Source: Pomacea canaliculata
Taxonomy: Eukaryota > Mollusca > Gastropoda > Architaenioglossa > Ampullariidae
Assembly: GCF_003073045.1 (NCBI RefSeq)
Contig: NC_037600.1
Location: 13,268,515-13,332,514, forward strand
Direction: 5' to 3'
Length of the DNA: 64,000 nucleotides
The number at the start of each line of letters is the position of its first letter. The stretch's first letter is position 1. Shown here piece by piece: positions 1 through 11,583 of the stretch. The position numbers were made by a program, and so were the translations under genes. Under the pieces are notes generated by a model, which saw only the letters and a list, made by a program, of their open reading frames with translations, was not told where the DNA came from and did not search any database.

Positions 1-283
1 CTTGGTATTAAATTTTAAACCTTATTATACATGCAAACATTCATTCTCCAAGCACAGCAGTATGCCGGCATATTCGTGGGACAGAGTGGATGTAACAGAC
101 CTTACCTAAATGTTACTCCATAAAATACCGAGAACATTTTCGCCAACGCATTCAGATATGAAATAATTCTTCTATTTATAAATAATGTGACAGAAGTCTA
201 CAGTATGCAGTGAAGGTATTTAGGCCAGATGACACGAATACAATGTGAAAGTATTTACAATGGGTGTTCGTTTTTTTTCCAGG
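1..283 (+). other. 5' flank and intron end of Cys-rich gene 1
   Basis: No coding signal is seen. The segment ends in a strong pyrimidine tract followed by CAG at 271-282, a 3' splice site immediately before the first usable ATG. A 5' non-coding exon upstream, possibly outside the window, is inferred. Confidence 0.4.
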
Positions 284-1350
284 ATGACCATGCGTGAGGT
301 TAAAAGGGTTTGTGGTGGAGTCGTCTTTGATGCCCTGCTTCTGTCCCTCATCATAAGCCAGTGTTTTGTCACATCAGAGGCTATTGGTGTTGACTTCAAG
401 CGATCTTCGCAGGATCTACCACCGAAATGCTGGGAACAATTTGAGAGAGTTGCAACAGAATGTCCCTCTCAAGATTTACCTAAAGACAAACTGTACTGGA
501 GCAAGTTATCCGCTGTCTGCTGCGGGAGTTACCCAAGAACAACCCTGCATTGCCAGCAAAGTTATACAGACACGGGTGGCCTGGCCATCTTTCCCGCCTG
601 CCTGACCAAAACAACAGTACCGATGGGGCATTACGGGGTGCTCAGAGAAAACGCCAGTGGGTACCCTGAATTTACAACTCAGCCGTGCGGTAGCGACAGT
701 TACGAGGACGTTGACAGACCGTCAGACAGGCTTTACCACCCGTACTGCACCAAGCAACAAAACAAACTGCGGTGGAGAGGGACAGCAACTCTTCTGTAGA
801 GGAGGACCGAGCGAAGACAATCGGTGCGTCTGTGGGGAAGGGTTCAGAACTGCGCCTGACAGCGACACCTGTCGTCGAGGCCACTTCCACAACGGGGGAT
901 GCACGTGCGTGCGGGAGGAATGCCCTCAGGGAAGGACCAGAAATATCTCTGACCCGAACTCTGACCTCAGCTGCGACGACCTGGCGACGGAACCGGATTA
1001 TTCCTGTTACGATAGGGTGAGGCGAGAGCCCGCCAGCGCAACGACCGTACAGAAGACGACTACACGTCCCAGTGTCATCACCAGTCGTCCCCCGTCACCG
1101 GCTCCTGGTGATGGTGGAAATGGCGAAAGCGATGACACTGAAAAGACACCCGGTGAAGGTTTCTTTGACTGGCGCCTCTTCGTGGGTTTGACTGTTATTT
1201 TGGATTGCCCTGGTAGCAGTTGTCGTTGTTGTTGTGTGGTGCACGTGCAAGCGACGGATCTGTCGTGTGCTTGAGTCGCTGAGAGTCAAGATTAGGCGCG
1301 AAACGACACCAGCGCCGCCACCCACAGGGGCAGCTGAGTCGCTTCTCTGA
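284..1350 (+). CDS. Cys-rich single-pass membrane protein, copy 1 (unrecognised family)
   Basis: I do not recognise the family. The start at 284 is the first ATG after the splice acceptor at 281-282 and gives a signal peptide (hydrophobic core ALLLSLIIS, cleavage likely after TSEA). The mature ectodomain has 18 cysteines at the positions shared with the copies at 11584 and 17834: an N-terminal module with the landmarks VCC, LHC, PAC and QPC, then an EGF/TNFR-like module with LFC, CVC and CTC. A Thr/Pro-rich stalk, a Val-rich membrane helix (WIALVAVVVVVVW) and a basic tail (CKRR) follow. Reading the whole protein needs two frame changes. Each is a single extra base relative to copy 2: one near 758 between the two modules, one in a T run at about 1197-1200 at the start of the membrane helix. 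The span is 3n+2 bases, which fits two extra bases. It is a probable cell-surface receptor or ligand; function is unknown. Sequencing error is more likely than decay, because the other modules are intact. Confidence 0.75.
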
Positions 1351-2800
1351 CACATGAATATAAGAAAGATCCAGAAAGTCTTTTTTTTTTAAACCTGTGA
1401 ACACATCTTCGTCGAACCTACAGAACCAGGGAGCTCTTGACATCTGGACACTGTCCAGAAGACAGTTCCCTTATTTTCCTGTTCAGCTGCTTCGGAAGAT
1501 AACAGCAACTACACTCCAGGAAAGTTTGTGTTGAAAAACTTTTATCTATAGCAGGAATTTGGCGATGGTGCGACTTACACGAGGTACTCCTTTTCTTTCT
1601 AAATCAAATGGTATTTGTTTTAGCTACCTGTGTGTTGTAGTTCGCACATGAATAGCCTTGATGTAAGTTTGCTTTTCTTTTTTGTTTTTTTATGATTGTC
1701 AATTGCCCATAACTTTTCTTTTTTCTTTGTTCATATTTTTTATTGTTGACATCTTTGAACGCTGCACCTTTGTAGCGAAATTTAATTTCTAACTTTTACT
1801 TTTGTGACTAGAGCACCTTCCATGTTCAAATTTTCCCATTGGGTCGGATGCTGTTAACGGCTTTCTTTTTTGTGCTTGTGAACTATCAGTGGGCACACAT
1901 GCGTGTACACTCAAATGGGAATAGGAGAGAAAAGAATGTACCCTTGTGTGTGTATGTTTTTGTGTTATTTCTACGAATATATGTGGGCATGTTTGCGATT
2001 TGGAAAAGAACAGTAGAGGGGTGGGGTGGGGAGGCTGCCCAAAACCGGGTCCCCTGGCGAGGAGTTGTTGCGGTCTTATGCTCTCGAGGAAAAACATATA
2101 AACTAACATGTTTGCGATGTATGCAGTGCACGGCTAATGTTAGTAATAAATGTGTGATTGTAAATAGGAAATGAAATATATATGTAAGAGAGAGAGAGAG
2201 TAGTTCGTCATTTCACCATATGAGATTCTGAACATTGACATGCAAATCTGTTTGTATGAGATAAGTATGCTACTGGCATGATCAACCAGAAAAAATCGAT
2301 TTGTATTGTATATATGTATATGTATGCTTTTGTTAATACTTGTATATAAATTCTGACATGGTCATTTTGAGTCTCCTTTTCTTTCTTTTTTTTTTTTTTT
2401 TTTTTTTTATTTTTGGTAGGCTGAGGACCATCTTTATAAGAACCTTCGCCGCATGAATGTTTTCAGTTCAGAAGCCATCCATGTGAAATGATACTGTGTT
2501 ATTATTGTGTAATTTCCTGTGCTGCAAATGACAAAGACTAATAATTGTGTACAAACGATTGGATCAATGTATTTAAAGCTCGTGCTGTTGAAATGTTTTC
2601 TACTGTTTGCTGATACTGGTGGTTATGTTACGAACGTACAAGAAAACAAACTGCATTGCTACACTGTGTAATGAATCAATAAAACTTTTTTACATTTTTA
2701 TCATTGTTATTATAGTGCTGGTATGGATCGGGTCTGGGCTGCAACGCATCGAAAGTACCAAGCACACATTCTTGCGTTTATCAAACTCTTGGTGAATAAA
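1351..2800 (+). other. Probable 3' UTR of Cys-rich gene 1
   Basis: AT-rich non-coding sequence after the stop at 1348-1350. It contains a T-rich run at about 2386-2409, a short GA run near 2190, and AATAAA polyadenylation signals at 2678-2683 and 2795-2800, either of which could end the transcript. ORFs here on both strands are low-complexity and not supported. Confidence 0.45.
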
Positions 2801-5800
2801 CACATTTTCTTTCAGAATGTCTCTTTAGACACCTCAGTTCACCAGGAACATCTGTGACCTTAACACCAATTCTTCTGACTGATTTATTTTTAAGTTAACA
2901 TTAACGAGGAAGAGAATTTGTGAACATCGTCGGCTTTGCATTAAAGAACGGGTATGCAAGTCGATGTGTTACAAACTCGTTCAAAATTACTACATCCAGA
3001 AAACGCAGGACTACATTATTCTAAACAGAGCTGCCAGACTGTTTTCAAACATTCATTCACGTCGTTCTTGCTCGTTATTGGTTGTAACAGCCAACCCCTC
3101 AACGCTTTGCACCGTGGGGTTTCTTTTATTGCCATCGACGCCCCTTGCGAGGATGTTTTTCATTCACGAAAATGCAAAGAAACATGGCCCTGCCCCTACC
3201 CTCCCCAACTAGCACACAGCGGGGATTTGAACAAATGACAGCAAGCAAACACTTCTTTTGTAACCAGATGTTTAGCTCGTTAAACACTTGCTTTGAATGG
3301 TGTGTGTGAACCGCAGCGCTGTTTTAAGGGCCACATAAAGCCATCTTGGTAGGGCACATTACCCTTTCAAGCTTTCTGTGTTTTTTTTTAATTGAATACC
3401 GCTCAACTCTGGCGCCCGCCCTCGCACTCCTCAGCTATCAAAACTTATTGTAAGCGCGGCTTGAGGCACTCATGAAATCATTTTCCCTGCCCTTCATTGA
3501 GTTCGAAATGAACTCTCTCACTCCTCTCTCTCCCATGTATCACACCTGCAATAGCGTTAGCAAAACTCGCGTTGGCATCTCACTTTTAAAGCCTAACTTT
3601 AAATACAAAATTCTTTCGATGTGAATGAGAATAATTCATTGAGATACTCATTTCCCGATCTAAGCGAACCCCCATCCCCCCGTCTTTTCCTTTTTCGAGA
3701 TACACGCCCACTGTTGTGTGAAGAGCTGATACTGTTGTTATTGCCCGTCTCTAATAACTCATTAGCACGTGACAGGTCAAGCCACTTACATCTTACAGGA
3801 GGAAGGCGGTTAGCGCGGCGGGTGGATCGATCTCCTTCCTCCAGCAGATCGATGTCGCTAAATACAAACTTAAGCCGTTATGGACAGTCAATGGCTTCCT
3901 GCGTAAACAACAAGCACTGGAAAAAAAACCTTCCAGGTGACAAAACTAGTCTTGTTACCGCAAGGCGGCAATGGGCTGACAAGAGATGTATACACTCGCT
4001 TGAGTGCCTCTTCATTTCGTCTGATTGCACTGAACGAAATATTTTGAAGCAGTCCGAGGTATGCAGGTATAAAAAAAGATGGAGGTTAGAAGTTTCACTT
4101 CATAAGATAATTTGTGAGATGGAAGCTTACGTTTTATTAACTGGTTATCAAGTGTAAGTAACACTGAGTTAAATGCACAACAACATGACACATCAGTTTC
4201 TTCGCGTGATAATGTTAAGAAATACACAGTAGTTTGTCAATTGTCAATAAAATCCACAACATGTTCGTGGAAGGGCTAGGCTGACTTTATTTCCCTCGAG
4301 ATCGAGGAAGCACAAATTCAAAGCTCGCCTTAGTCTGTGTCCACAAAACATCACATGCCCACACTGCGATTTTTTTTAAAGGGAGGTCAAAGGTTACGGG
4401 ATTGGATTCCACTTTCCAAATGCTGTTTTAGACATAGTAAACCACTTACTGTTCACCACGGACGCACGAGACACCGCCAGGAAGGCGTGGTGTGCGCCTG
4501 TTTGACAAGTGGAGCCGTGGTTATGAAGCGAGCCAATACTTCCTTCGAGGTCAAAATGGGGAACTCAAGCCAAACCACCTCGTTTCCGAAGTTGTAAAGC
4601 AGTGTCCAGAACCCGTAGTCACTACTTCATGTTTCTTGACCCAAGGGCATGTTTGCTACTGATGTATTATTACCACTCCAGTGGTCAAACTGCATCTATG
4701 GGATCTGAACACTGCTGTATAACTTGGGTAACAAGACTCCTTCAGTTCTCAACGTTGCCCTAGGATAACGACTTACCCCTGCTTCATAATACGGCTGTAA
4801 GAAGAGCAATCAATAAAATCATATGTTCACGGAGTCTGGGGGCAGGTGGCACCGGGTCGGCGGTGGGCTGGGGAGATGGTGTGCGTTCGGATATTCTAAC
4901 CAAAGAGGACAACTCCTCTGTATTCTAACTCACTCATCCCCAACCCCCAATTACAACACCCTTCCCACCCCCTCTAGTGCATAATGCCCCTAAGTGGAAA
5001 CACTTTTAAACCAATCAACGAACGTGAAGTCAGCACCTTCCCTGCCCGTTGACCGCGTGACTGGCTCTAGTGTGACGAAATTCACGCCTGCCAGCCCTGG
5101 CTGTCTCTACTCTACGGGCAGTGGCACAGCTCATGCATTCTGCGTAGGTCTGGGCCATGGCTTCACATCGCATCGCGTACATCATCGTGATGTCAATATC
5201 GAATATCGATAGCTGATCCAGCAACAGTTGATAAAAAGGTTCCTGTTTACCAGTTATCTTCAAGCAAGGTGAGGAAAAAAATTTTATTTTCAAAATTTCC
5301 TTTCACAAACTTGGCACTGTGATATACAGATATCTTTTGCCATAAGCAGTGGCACAAACGACAAACACGACGACAGCTGACATTGTCGTCTGATCTCTTG
5401 TTTACCTGATTAGCGTCTCACTCAGAGCTCGGTTCTCAAAGCTAAACTGACAAAAGTCGACAGCAACAGTTTTGCCGGGACGACTTTGTCTTCATCTTTC
5501 GTGCACTCTTGCTAAGTTAGAGGTCAGGGTTCACGTCTACGCCAGCGTCAGTGTCAAACTGCTTTACCAAAGCCTTGTCAACTGTTCTTTATTTACTAAA
5601 TGAGTCCCACACGTTCTGGTAAATAATAGCGTTACTCGTCGTATTGGATGACAGAGTTAGTGCGCCTTTTTACAGCTACAGCCACAGCCATTGAAATCAT
5701 GTTTGACATTTTCATGTTATTAAACAGAGCGCTGGTGGCGCGCGCTCGCGCTCGTAAAAGGTTATTTAGGGAGAGAGAGGAAAGACATCTTATTAAGAAG

Positions 5801-7552
5801 GGAGCTTTCCCTAATAATCACACCACACATCAATTATACTGATGTATATCGCAAGCCACGTACAAACAGAAATTGTTCTCGCTTCATCTCGACTGTCTTG
5901 GTCGAAGCCTCTAGTTCACTGCTTCACATCGGCCCGTTGACCGAAGTTTATGTAGAAGATGGAAGACAGAAGACATTCACTGTTGGAATGGAAAGGCATG
6001 GAAGTACCCTCGTGATCTTATGTGAGGAGAGGTAGCGAACGCGCCACCGTCATTCACAAATGCACCGATCGCTCCCTTACGTCCATTGGCTGGTGTTCCT
6101 TCCACGGCGCGAAGGCCTGCATGCTGCGCAGTATGCCGCGGCCATGACCGAGATTGGTGACGTACAGGGTGTCTCGTCTGTCTGAGTGTGTCGGAGTAAC
6201 CGCCCACGCTTCTACACTTTCCTGAACCAGCCATTTTCAATTGGCGACCTGAGCGGGTTGTGTGTGGAGTGATTCCAGTCGCACACGTTTGACGTTTCTG
6301 GATATCTGAAGGGTTAGTCTTCTCTGCTTACAACAACATTCTTGCGTTATTCCACTCGTTCTGTCGCTCTGTGATCCCTCTGTATGTAAGATGACCTCGC
6401 CCTCCGTTTAGAGAGGAAATTATCAGGAAGACTCAATTCATCTTGAGAATGTACTCATCCATTTATTATCAGTTCTTAGTTCGGTAGCTATAACACCGCC
6501 AACCCGCCAACGCTATAAGTTCGTAAACCAGAAGAAAAAAAAAAAAAGGGGGGGGGGGTAAAGGCTCAATCAGGAGCGTTTGTGGCGTCCAATGTGTACT
6601 TTTCATGATAAATAAGATACCATAATGCTGCTGTACAGTACGTATCTTTCACCCTTTCTCCCTCACACACATTTCCATACTATGCACCAGTTAAGTCAGG
6701 GGTTTAGATTTTTAAAATTTCAAAAGTTCTCCGGTCTTTGTTCCTTGAAGTCGTTTTCTCCGACCGGCAATCAGCTCCTTAGCTGTTTTTCAACGGTAGT
6801 TTGTTGAGTAATTTGCTTTCTGTGGGTTATGTTTCCTTACTGCCATGAAAATCAATCAAACAATTTTCTGATTTCTATTAGTGTAATACACCCTACCTGG
6901 CCTACCATATCAACACATCACACCTTGCAATGTGTCAGCGAGTGACACTGATCGCGCTCGCTTGCTCGCGCGGCCTTCGTCATAGGGCACGTGGTGGGAT
7001 TGAGGGAGTGTCGCCACAACCAGTAGGACTCGATTAGTGCGCGGCTACCGCTGGATTGCAACAACAATGTCGAGAGCCACGTGATCCTACTGCCCTTGTC
7101 ATACCGTGTAACAGTTAATAACGCATCAGATTCATGCTTTTCGTCGTCAACAGCCATCTACGTTTGAGGTGAGTGTCATTCCCGACTTGTAATTTTAATC
7201 CGCAGACTGCTGCACTGTGATCTTTGGAGAAAATTGCAGGTTTTTCAGAGCAGTTAAATATCTATAATTATATGTTGTCGTTGAGCTGGGTGGATGGCGT
7301 GAATTGAGGCTTAAAGGAGACAACGGCGAATTATTCATTAGCCCGGGTCTACTGTTCCCTGCTTTACAACTTCAGCTGACTCGTAGTAACACGAAGGAAA
7401 CACGTGGTCGATCGATCGGTCATGTCGGCCCGACGCCGGCTTCCTTTCCACAACCGACCCACACCCCGACGATCAAAATAGTTCTCGCGGCGAACTGAGT
7501 CTCCCGACAAAACGCAAATACGAAAGGTTACGAAAGATAACGAAGGCGTGAT
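2801..7552. other. Intergenic stretch, no supported gene
   Basis: No ORF has recognisable domains or paired splice sites; the longest (178 codons at 3621-4157) looks like chance. An A/G homopolymer pair lies near 6535-6559. A weak LINE remnant near 2964 is listed separately. Confidence 0.5.
2964..3080 (+). mobile_element. Possible LINE reverse transcriptase remnant
   Basis: The translation IQKTQDYIILNRAARLFSN resembles the block of non-LTR reverse transcriptases that reads roughly LQ-x-x-QN-x-AAR-L-x-x-N. Only about 35 residues are recognisable and there is no second block to confirm it. A chance match is possible. Confidence 0.3.
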
Positions 7553-7560
7553 GTTGCGTG
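7553..7560. repeat. hAT target-site duplication, left copy
   Basis: GTTGCGTG directly abuts the left end of the hAT element and is repeated exactly at its right end (8844-8851). Eight base pairs is the standard hAT duplication length. Confidence 0.85.
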
Positions 7561-8843
7561 CGGGCCCGTTCATAGCCCCCGCGGGGCCCGAGGCAAAGGG
7601 CATGTGCGGGGCCCTCACGCCACGATCACACGGTTTTAGTTGGGATCTACTAAAGTCACTTTTTTCCTCAGGGTTATCTCGTCTTTTATCATTGACAGCA
7701 CGCTGCATACACATTACAACATAAGCCTACGATTAATTTATTTGTATCGTTTGTCAATAGGTTACAACGAATGGAACCCTACAGTCTGCAGTCGTAGTTG
7801 AGGTTGAGTTGATGGGTTTGCATCCGCCATTAAGTAACACACAACACACACACCGACACACGTACATGCCAAAAAAGACATTCAGATTTAGTAACCAAAT
7901 AACATAGCAACACGTAAACATACGGCATAATATAACATGTAAGTTTTCAACACTAAAAAATATTTACAAGGGAACTTTCCTGGCCTTCATTGAAGCAAAA
8001 TCATCAATCAGTTCACTGAAATCTAATTCCCGACAAACACTGTTCTCGATGGAGAGTATGGCCATGTTCCTCAGCCGATCTTGGCACATCGTTGACCGCA
8101 GGTAAGTTTTAATTAATTTCAGCTTCGAGAAACTTCGTTCTCCGGAAGCTACTGTCACAGGTATTGTGAGGGCAATTCTTAAGGCAATCCATAAATTCGG
8201 AAAATCGAATGATCGTCCTTTAATGGAGAGGAAAGTCAACATCTTACGAAGGTCTCCATGCACAGAATCTGGAAAAACATATTTCAATACGTCCATTTCC
8301 TCGGCAAGCATGTATCCATCGACATCTCGGCTTTCTCCATGTTTTAACACATCTTCCTAATTCTTCCCACATGACTTCAGCACCGACTTTGGCAACTCCT
8401 TGAAGTTGTAGATAAATCCAAAAATTTGATTATGATTCCTTAATTGTTCAAATCTTCTTTGAAGAGACGCAGTTGCTGTATCCACTATCATGTTGAAGCA
8501 GTTGATGCGGAAATCCTCCTGGGCATTTCTTCCTCCTACATCTTCTCCTTCGTATTGTTCGTAATCAAACATTCTCCTTCTCTTTCTAATTCGTGTAGCT
8601 TTAAAAACTGGTTCTGTATCCAAATCCTCTGCAATTTCTCTTGCATTAATCAGAGAGCTTGAAAATCCATTTTGACGATAATCTGTCAGCCATGTGCAAA
8701 TGCCCTCCAAACCATTTAGTGCATCTGAAAAATCCGCAGTCGGATACGGCTGACTACACTTCCATATGCCTAGTTACCATATCAATCAAAAGCGCGGGGC
8801 CCTAGGCAGATGCCTCGTCCGCCTGCCCCTAAGCACGGCCCTG
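7561..8843 (-). mobile_element. hAT-family DNA transposon (internally shortened)
   Basis: The element is 1283 bp and is bounded by identical 8-bp duplications (GTTGCGTG). Its ends are imperfect inverted repeats: CGGGCCCGTTCATAG on the left and, on the other strand, CAGGGCCGTGCTTAG at the right, matching at about 12 of 15 positions. Both ends continue into the GGGCCC-rich subterminal sequence typical of ZMYM-type hATs. The minus strand still encodes the C-terminal part of the transposase. At 1.3 kb it lacks the N-terminal two thirds of a full hAT gene, so it could move only if a complete copy elsewhere supplied transposase. Perfect target duplications argue for a fairly recent insertion. Confidence 0.88.
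7964..8710 (-). pseudogene. hAT transposase C-terminal fragment
   Basis: On the minus strand, 8710-8357 and 8350-7964 share one frame and are separated by a single in-frame TAG at about 8354-8356. The N-terminal piece contains the helical segment upstream of the dimerisation domain. The second piece carries the hAT C-terminal dimerisation signature, with VASGERSFSKLKLIK followed by LRSTM and a run of hydrophobic heptads. This domain is found in ZMYM1-like and 52-kDa-repressor-like transposases. The BED zinc finger and the first catalytic Asp blocks are absent, so the protein cannot be an active transposase. It lies wholly inside the hAT ends at 7561-8843. Confidence 0.8.
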
Positions 8844-8851
8844 GTTGCGTG
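8844..8851. repeat. hAT target-site duplication, right copy
   Basis: GTTGCGTG, identical to 7553-7560, begins right after the terminal CTG of the element. Confidence 0.85.
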
Positions 8852-9324
8852 TATTCTAAATATAGCCTCAAAGCAGAACAGGGGCTGTTGCAGTGGAACG
8901 GGCGGGGCGCAACGCAATGGGCAAACACGAGAAGTGTGAAGCTGGATGAATGAAAGCTACAAGATACGATCAATGAGCGGCTGTCAACATCTGCTTATCC
9001 ATACCATTCACTGCTGCGCGCGAAGATTCTCAATTATGATTTCAGGAACTAGGAATTCCTACTGGGTCGGTGGGTAAATGTTTATCAGTCGTCGATGAGG
9101 TTTGTAGTTATTTCACTTTGTTATTTCTGGTCGGCGTTTTTGAAAGAGGGTGAGAAGGAGAGAGAAAGAGAACAAAATCGTCTTGACTTTCCGATATTAC
9201 AAAATTGGAAAGGCTATCAAAAAGGTTCGCTGGCTTGCACGTGAGGTCTTAGCCCACCGGTCTCAATGACCTCAATTCAGATCGTTATAATTGAAGTGAA
9301 CTCGTAGGACACCAGGACCCCCTA

Positions 9325-9556
9325 CTCGCAACAGTCGACCGACTCTGTCGAAGACTGTTCTTCAAGGCACCTTGGACGGAGGCGGTGGTCAGAGGAGAAA
9401 CTGGCTTACGACTGTCAACGACTGGACTGGTCGTTTGTACAGGACCTGCTGACTATTGAGTGAGTGCCGGACCCTGTCAGCTGCAGCGTCTATCCATATG
9501 CTCTCCTCAACAACCGGTACCAGTCAAGGGATGACAGACTGAGTGATGAATAAAGC
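9325..9556 (+). mobile_element. LINE 3' end (reverse transcriptase C-terminus)
   Basis: The translation carries the end signature of a common invertebrate non-LTR retrotransposon: KTVLQGTLDGG, then a QRRNWL block, then NDWTGR and a PQQP-like block. Comparable elements read approximately KTILQGT-(E/D)GG-R-x-x-RQ-x-x-W-x-x-N-x-x-(D/E)WTG. The blocks lie in more than one frame, so the copy is decayed. It ends near an A-rich AATAAAG at about 9549. Upstream sequence is not recognisable, as expected for a 5'-truncated insertion. Confidence 0.65.
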
Positions 9557-9820
9557 CGACTTGCACATGAGACTGGCATAAAATTTGCTTTCACATGCAG
9601 CACAGCCTTGGTGTCTTTAGAACTCTCGTCTGCTTCCTAAAGTCGTACAGTCCATCATTAATCAATCATCGGTCATAATATTCATCCTCCTTCTCATCAT
9701 CATCTCATTCACTTGGTCATCGTCTGGTCATTTTTCTCTTTCTTTTTATAATTTAGTCACCTCCCTGTATTTCATTCCGGTACCTACTAGGCACATCCTC
9801 CCCATTGCACCCAGCACACT

Positions 9821-9828
9821 GTTTTATC
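9821..9828. repeat. Target-site duplication of foldback element, left
   Basis: GTTTTATC occurs here and again at 10518-10525, exactly at the two outer ends of the inverted repeats. Confidence 0.7.
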
Positions 9829-10517
9829 CGTGTGCGGACGTTTTGCCGACGGACGTTTCTCCGCCGGACGTTTCGGAGCCGGACGTTTTGTCGACTGGAC
9901 GTTTCGCCGCTGGACGTTTCGGAGTCGGACGTTTTGCCGACTGGCTTTTCGCCGCCGGACGTTTCGCCGCATTATGTCAGAGAGAGAGAGCTTACTTACT
10001 TCTCAAAGAATGAAAGTAACTACTAGATTACACAATAATTCTTTATTTCAAACAAATTTTACACACAGACTTCACAGACAGTTCACTTTGATTGTCACAG
10101 ATTATGCACAACAGCTTTGAGATACATTGATACAATGGCGAGAGAAATGTGTGAGCTAATGGTTCACATGAGGAGGGATAGTGAGAGAGAGTTCACTGAT
10201 ACATTGATACAATGGCGAGAGAAATGTGTGAGCTAACGGTTCACATGAGGAGGGATAGTGAGAGACAGTTCACTGATACATTGATACAATGGCGAGAGAA
10301 ATGTGTGAGCTAAGGGGCGTCACACACTTGACTTCGGCTAAAGGTCCCGCGTGAAATGCCGAAATGAAGTGCCCCGCGCCGAAACGTCCGGCGGCGAAAC
10401 GCCGGTCGGCAAAAGGTCCGGCTCCGAAACGTCCAGCGGCGAAACGTCCAGTCGACAAAACGTCCGGCTCCGAAACGTCCGGCGGCGAAACGTCCGTCGG
10501 CGAAAAGTCCGTGTACC
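9829..10517. mobile_element. Foldback / long-TIR non-autonomous DNA element
   Basis: About 130-145 bp at the left (9829-9971) recurs inverted at the right (about 10372-10517). Each arm is itself built from roughly 15-16-bp subrepeats of the type GGACGTTTCGCCGCC, so the arms can fold back on each other. The 689-bp element is bounded by an 8-bp direct repeat, GTTTTATC. The interior has no transposase. It holds 2.5 copies of a 77-bp tandem unit. The duplication length fits hAT (also P or Merlin). ORFs crossing the arms on both strands are by-products of the GC-rich subrepeats. Confidence 0.8.
10121..10313 (+). repeat. 77-bp tandem repeat inside the foldback element
   Basis: Units start at 10121, 10198 and 10275, each opening GATACATTGATACAATGG; the third is cut short near 10313 just before the right arm. 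Differences between units are few (for example taatgg versus taacgg). Confidence 0.9.
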
Positions 10518-10597
10518 GTTTTATCGCTGTAGTTCTAGGACTGACGGGTACCAGGCACAGAAACTATTTTTTGAAACAACGTGATGCAAGCAAACGC

Positions 10598-10665
10598 ACT
10601 GTAGCTGTGTGGTTATTGAGCTTCACCGAGGGCTGATTCGAGGCCCACTAGGACCAGAGACTCCG
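10598..10665 (+). mobile_element. Possible tRNA-derived SINE head
   Basis: TGTAGCTGTGTGGTTA resembles a pol III A box and TGATTCGAGGCC, about 35 bases on, resembles a B box. The downstream body is not recognised. Confidence 0.35.
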
Positions 10666-11583
10666 TCTGTTGACCCACCAGTAAGTGGGTTACCTGTTGT
10701 CCTTCAGGCTAAGAGAAGTAGTAGAGGACTGGGTTCTGATTCTCAGCGCGTTGCCCTGATATAAAATTTTCCCCTTTTCTGTGTGTGTGGTCGTTCGTCA
10801 AAATTGTAACGGAAAGTATTTCTTGTTTATTTCTCTCTCTCTCTCCCCATATATATATATGGGATCTCTCAAGTATATCACAGTGAATTTTAAAGGCAAT
10901 AGGCAAACCATGACTCTGCACATTTCTGTGTCTGTTAATATTAATTTTTTCCTGCGTTTTTAAAATTTACTATTACGGCAATTTATAACACAGCAGCGAT
11001 CTTTTTCACCTTTCTCTTTACAGAAGTAATTACAATTAAGGTCAATGCCGTTTATAAGAAGTATTATCAGTAGTCTATTATTTAGCTAACGTGATTTTTT
11101 TTTCAAATTGTTATCATAAAGAAACTGTAATTGCGAGTGTACTTTTACTCTCGAGGTCTTTAATTTCCGAGAAAAATTCACTTGCACATCGGGTAGAGAA
11201 TGTTGTAGCTTCTGGGCCGTACCCATGAACAAGAGGTAAAGCAATAACACCAACAGCATTGCATAAATGCGTACAGATTGTATAATGTTGCTATACTGCA
11301 GATAACCAAAGAGGTCCCACCCACTGCCTGAGGATAGTCCCCGCTTCCAGGCTGTCATTAAAAAGACAAGATGTAATAAAATCTCTTTTCAACAGCTAGG
11401 TTCCCAGATAGAGATTTTGCTATTCAAAAAGGAAGTTTCTGTCTTAGGTTAAAACATTCTATGTGGCTATTTTAAACATCAATCAGTCAGGCTTGCAAAA
11501 TGCAGTATAAAAACTTTTGTCCTGATTTTTCTTTTTGCAGAATAGCTACCTGCAATAAACCAGCCTCCGACAGACGAAAGCAG

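Noticed and set aside
3621-4157. 178-codon plus-strand ORF
   Set aside because: No domain, no signal peptide, no splice context, and it is opposed by other chance ORFs; nothing supports expression.
5977-6240. 87-codon minus-strand ORF with AVEGTPANGRKGAIGAF
   Set aside because: It looked faintly like a retroelement coding end, but no second conserved block or boundary could be found.
9787-10584. Arg/Gly-rich ORFs on both strands (GRFAAGRFGAGRF-type)
   Set aside because: They are translations of the inverted GGACGTTTCG subrepeats of the foldback element, not a protein family.
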